A stretch of DNA of 53,570 nt, from NCBI GenBank assembly GCA_009691845.1, contig SIAJ01000032.1:1-53570 (forward strand). The letters are read 5' to 3'. Source of the DNA: Gemmataceae bacterium (GTDB taxonomy: Bacteria; Planctomycetota; Planctomycetia; Gemmatales; Gemmataceae). Position numbers and translations under genes: made by a program. Of this stretch, positions 52,421 to 53,570 are shown in pieces; the stretch's first letter is position 1, and the number at the start of each line of letters is the position of its first letter. The notes beneath the pieces were generated by a model, which saw only the letters and a program-made list of their open reading frames with translations, was not told the DNA's origin and did no database searches.

Positions 52421-53308
52421 GTGGCTCGTTTGACTACACGAATGATTCTGAGTGGTGTGGCGGTCGCGGCCTTGGGCCTCGGCGGTTGTGCCAGCACTTA
52501 CGACACCATCACGAGCCAGCGCTTCAAGGAACGCCCGTTCCACACGCTCTTCTCGTCGGAGGACCCCATGTACGTTCTCGAGAACGTTCAAGAAGGGGAC
52601 GCCCGCGTTCGGGCCATGAAGAAATTGAGGGAGCCGAAAGAACATGGCGGCTCCTTAATCGAGCAGGACAAGGCGATCGCGATCTTGCAAACGAGTGCGA
52701 CCACCGACAAACGCCCCTTGTGTCGCCTGGCTGCCGTTGATGCGCTCTCGCGATTCAAGGACCCGCGTGCCGGCGCGATCTTGATCACTGCTTATCAGAA
52801 CGCTCCATACGACTCGCCGACCGTTCCAGGCGTGGCTCCTGAAATCTCGACCACAGCAAGTTTTGCTGGTGTGAAAGGGGCGATCTCGAGCTTCACGCCG
52901 GAAACGGTCACGGGCATTCAGTGCCTGGTCCTGCAATCGCTCGGCGACCAGCGTGGGCCGGATAGCCTGAACCTGCTGATCCGCGTGGCCTCCGCCAATA
53001 CGGAAAAGCTGCTGCCGAAGCCCGGCGATATTGAAGCTGCGGGTGGCTCCGTTGGCCTGGATGCGGCTTTCCGTTCGAGTGAAGCAGACCCGATCGACGT
53101 GCGACTCGCGGCCATTCGCTCGCTGGGTAACTACACGCGAGACGCGGCAGCCACACGGGCATTGATCGCTGTGCTTCGTGTCGAAAAAGACGTGGCCGTG
53201 CGTGGACGGGCCCACGAATCGCTATGCAAAATCACGGACCAAGAATTGCCGCCCGATGCGAATGCCTGGGCGGCATGGATTGAACAAGGCGGGATGAAGG
53301 GAAGATAG
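52421..53308 (+). CDS. HEAT-repeat lipoprotein
   Basis: A 295-residue protein with a GTG start (GAGGGG upstream) and a lipoprotein signal (G-V-A-V-A-A-L-G-L-G-G-C near residue 25). The mature protein is built of alpha-helical pairs of the HEAT type (R-L-A-A-V-D-A-L-S-R-F-K-D-P-R-A near 100, and R-L-A-A-I-R-S-L-G-N-Y near 230). These form scaffolds for protein binding at the outer membrane. The frame is open to 52232, but the lipobox fixes the start at 52421. The function is not known. Confidence 0.8.
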   Translation: MARLTTRMILSGVAVAALGLGGCASTYDTITSQRFKERPFHTLFSSEDPMYVLENVQEGDARVRAMKKLREPKEHGGSLIEQDKAIAILQTSATTDKRPLCRLAAVDALSRFKDPRAGAILITAYQNAPYDSPTVPGVAPEISTTASFAGVKGAISSFTPETVTGIQCLVLQSLGDQRGPDSLNLLIRVASANTEKLLPKPGDIEAAGGSVGLDAAFRSSEADPIDVRLAAIRSLGNYTRDAAATRALIAVLRVEKDVAVRGRAHESLCKITDQELPPDANAWAAWIEQGGMKGR

Positions 53309-53401
53309 TAGTAGGCACACTCCGAGCTTGTGAATGTTTAGGTCACTAGCGGATGCGTGCGGGGCGTTAGTCTTCTTATGGGAGCGGACTTTCCTCGCAG
53401 G

Positions 53402-53570
53402 ATGCACCCCTTGGATGATAGTGTTCCCAAAGCCGAGTCCGCCCCTCGGCTGCGACTTGCCGAACGTTCGCAGGGCCGGATGATCACCGAGTCCCTCGGC
53501 CAACGTCTCGACGCCAACCATCCCGTTCGCAACGTTTGGGCCTTGGTCGAGCAACTCGACCTGTCGCCGC
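53402..53570 (+). CDS. IS1182-like transposase, N-terminal part (cut by window edge)
   Basis: From the ATG at 53402 the frame is open to the end of the window (56 codons). It reads A-P-R-L-R-L-A-E-R-S-Q-G-R near residue 15, and L-D-A-N-H-P-V-R-N-V-W-A-L-V-E-Q-L-D-L-S near 38. This matches the N-terminal domain of IS1182/IS5-group transposases common in planctomycetes (Hp.R.iw..ve..dls). The DDE part lies beyond the window. About 90 bases separate it from the HEAT-lipoprotein gene; the left end of the element should lie there. Confidence 0.75.
   Translation, partial: MHPLDDSVPKAESAPRLRLAERSQGRMITESLGQRLDANHPVRNVWALVEQLDLSP

Noticed and set aside
53222..53554. A 110-codon minus-strand frame at the window end
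   Set aside because: It is the shadow of the IS1182-like transposase start and of the HEAT-lipoprotein gene end.

Overview
This window is a piece of a Planctomycetota chromosome, most probably from the Gemmatales/Gemmataceae. The indications are the DUF1559 pilin-like protein, a Tat-exported DUF1501 protein, TIM-barrel and Gfo/Idh/MocA proteins, a PQQ-type beta-propeller protein, BlaI with an M56 peptidase, ATP synthase b and c subunits that carry signal peptides, and many palindromic intergenic repeats. Placement below phylum level is inference from gene content.

Layout. Bases 1-2010 are accessory: the 3' end of an IS630-type transposase, a two-gene module (small HTH protein plus a 290-residue protein of unknown function), and a remnant of rsmH. 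Next come a TIM-barrel protein, then on the minus strand kdsD-kdsC followed by a 1202-residue protein that sits where lptC-lptA sit in proteobacteria and has OstA/LptA-like segments. A tRNA-Lys and an L-lactate permease follow. From about 20.1 to 12.0 kb the minus strand carries a full F-type ATP synthase operon, atpZ-atpI-B-E-F-H-A-G-D-C, with a broken DUF1569 gene between atpG and atpD and an epsilon subunit lacking its C-terminal helical domain.

From 20.2 to 29.3 kb the minus strand carries an SGNH hydrolase fused to a dimethylformamidase-like domain, an MGS-like domain fused to an amidohydrolase, a polyprenyl synthase, moaC, two clpP genes, the trigger factor gene and tRNA-Gly. From 29.4 to 34.1 kb are an unknown membrane protein, a stand-alone M41-like peptidase, a hydroxyproline epimerase/oxidase pair and a small secreted protein. 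At 34.2-36.5 kb a blaI-M56 pair is preceded by two identical palindromic operators, the first lying between the -35 and -10 boxes.

The rest (37-53.5 kb) holds a PilZ protein, hisG, a DUF1559 protein with a small lipoprotein, a stand-alone nuoN with a 138-residue partner, a DUF1501 protein, a channel-like protein, a double alpha/beta hydrolase, an oxidoreductase, a PQQ-propeller protein, an Lgt-family protein, a GT2 glycosyltransferase, an LpxO/AspH-like hydroxylase, a HEAT-repeat lipoprotein and the start of an IS1182-like transposase.

Several genes point to outer-membrane and lipopolysaccharide biology: kdsD, kdsC, the LptA/C-like giant, the LpxO-like hydroxylase, the GT2 and the Lgt-family protein. 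Several families of short palindromic repeats (about 55-160 bp, MITE-like) lie between genes. No CRISPR array or restriction system was seen.
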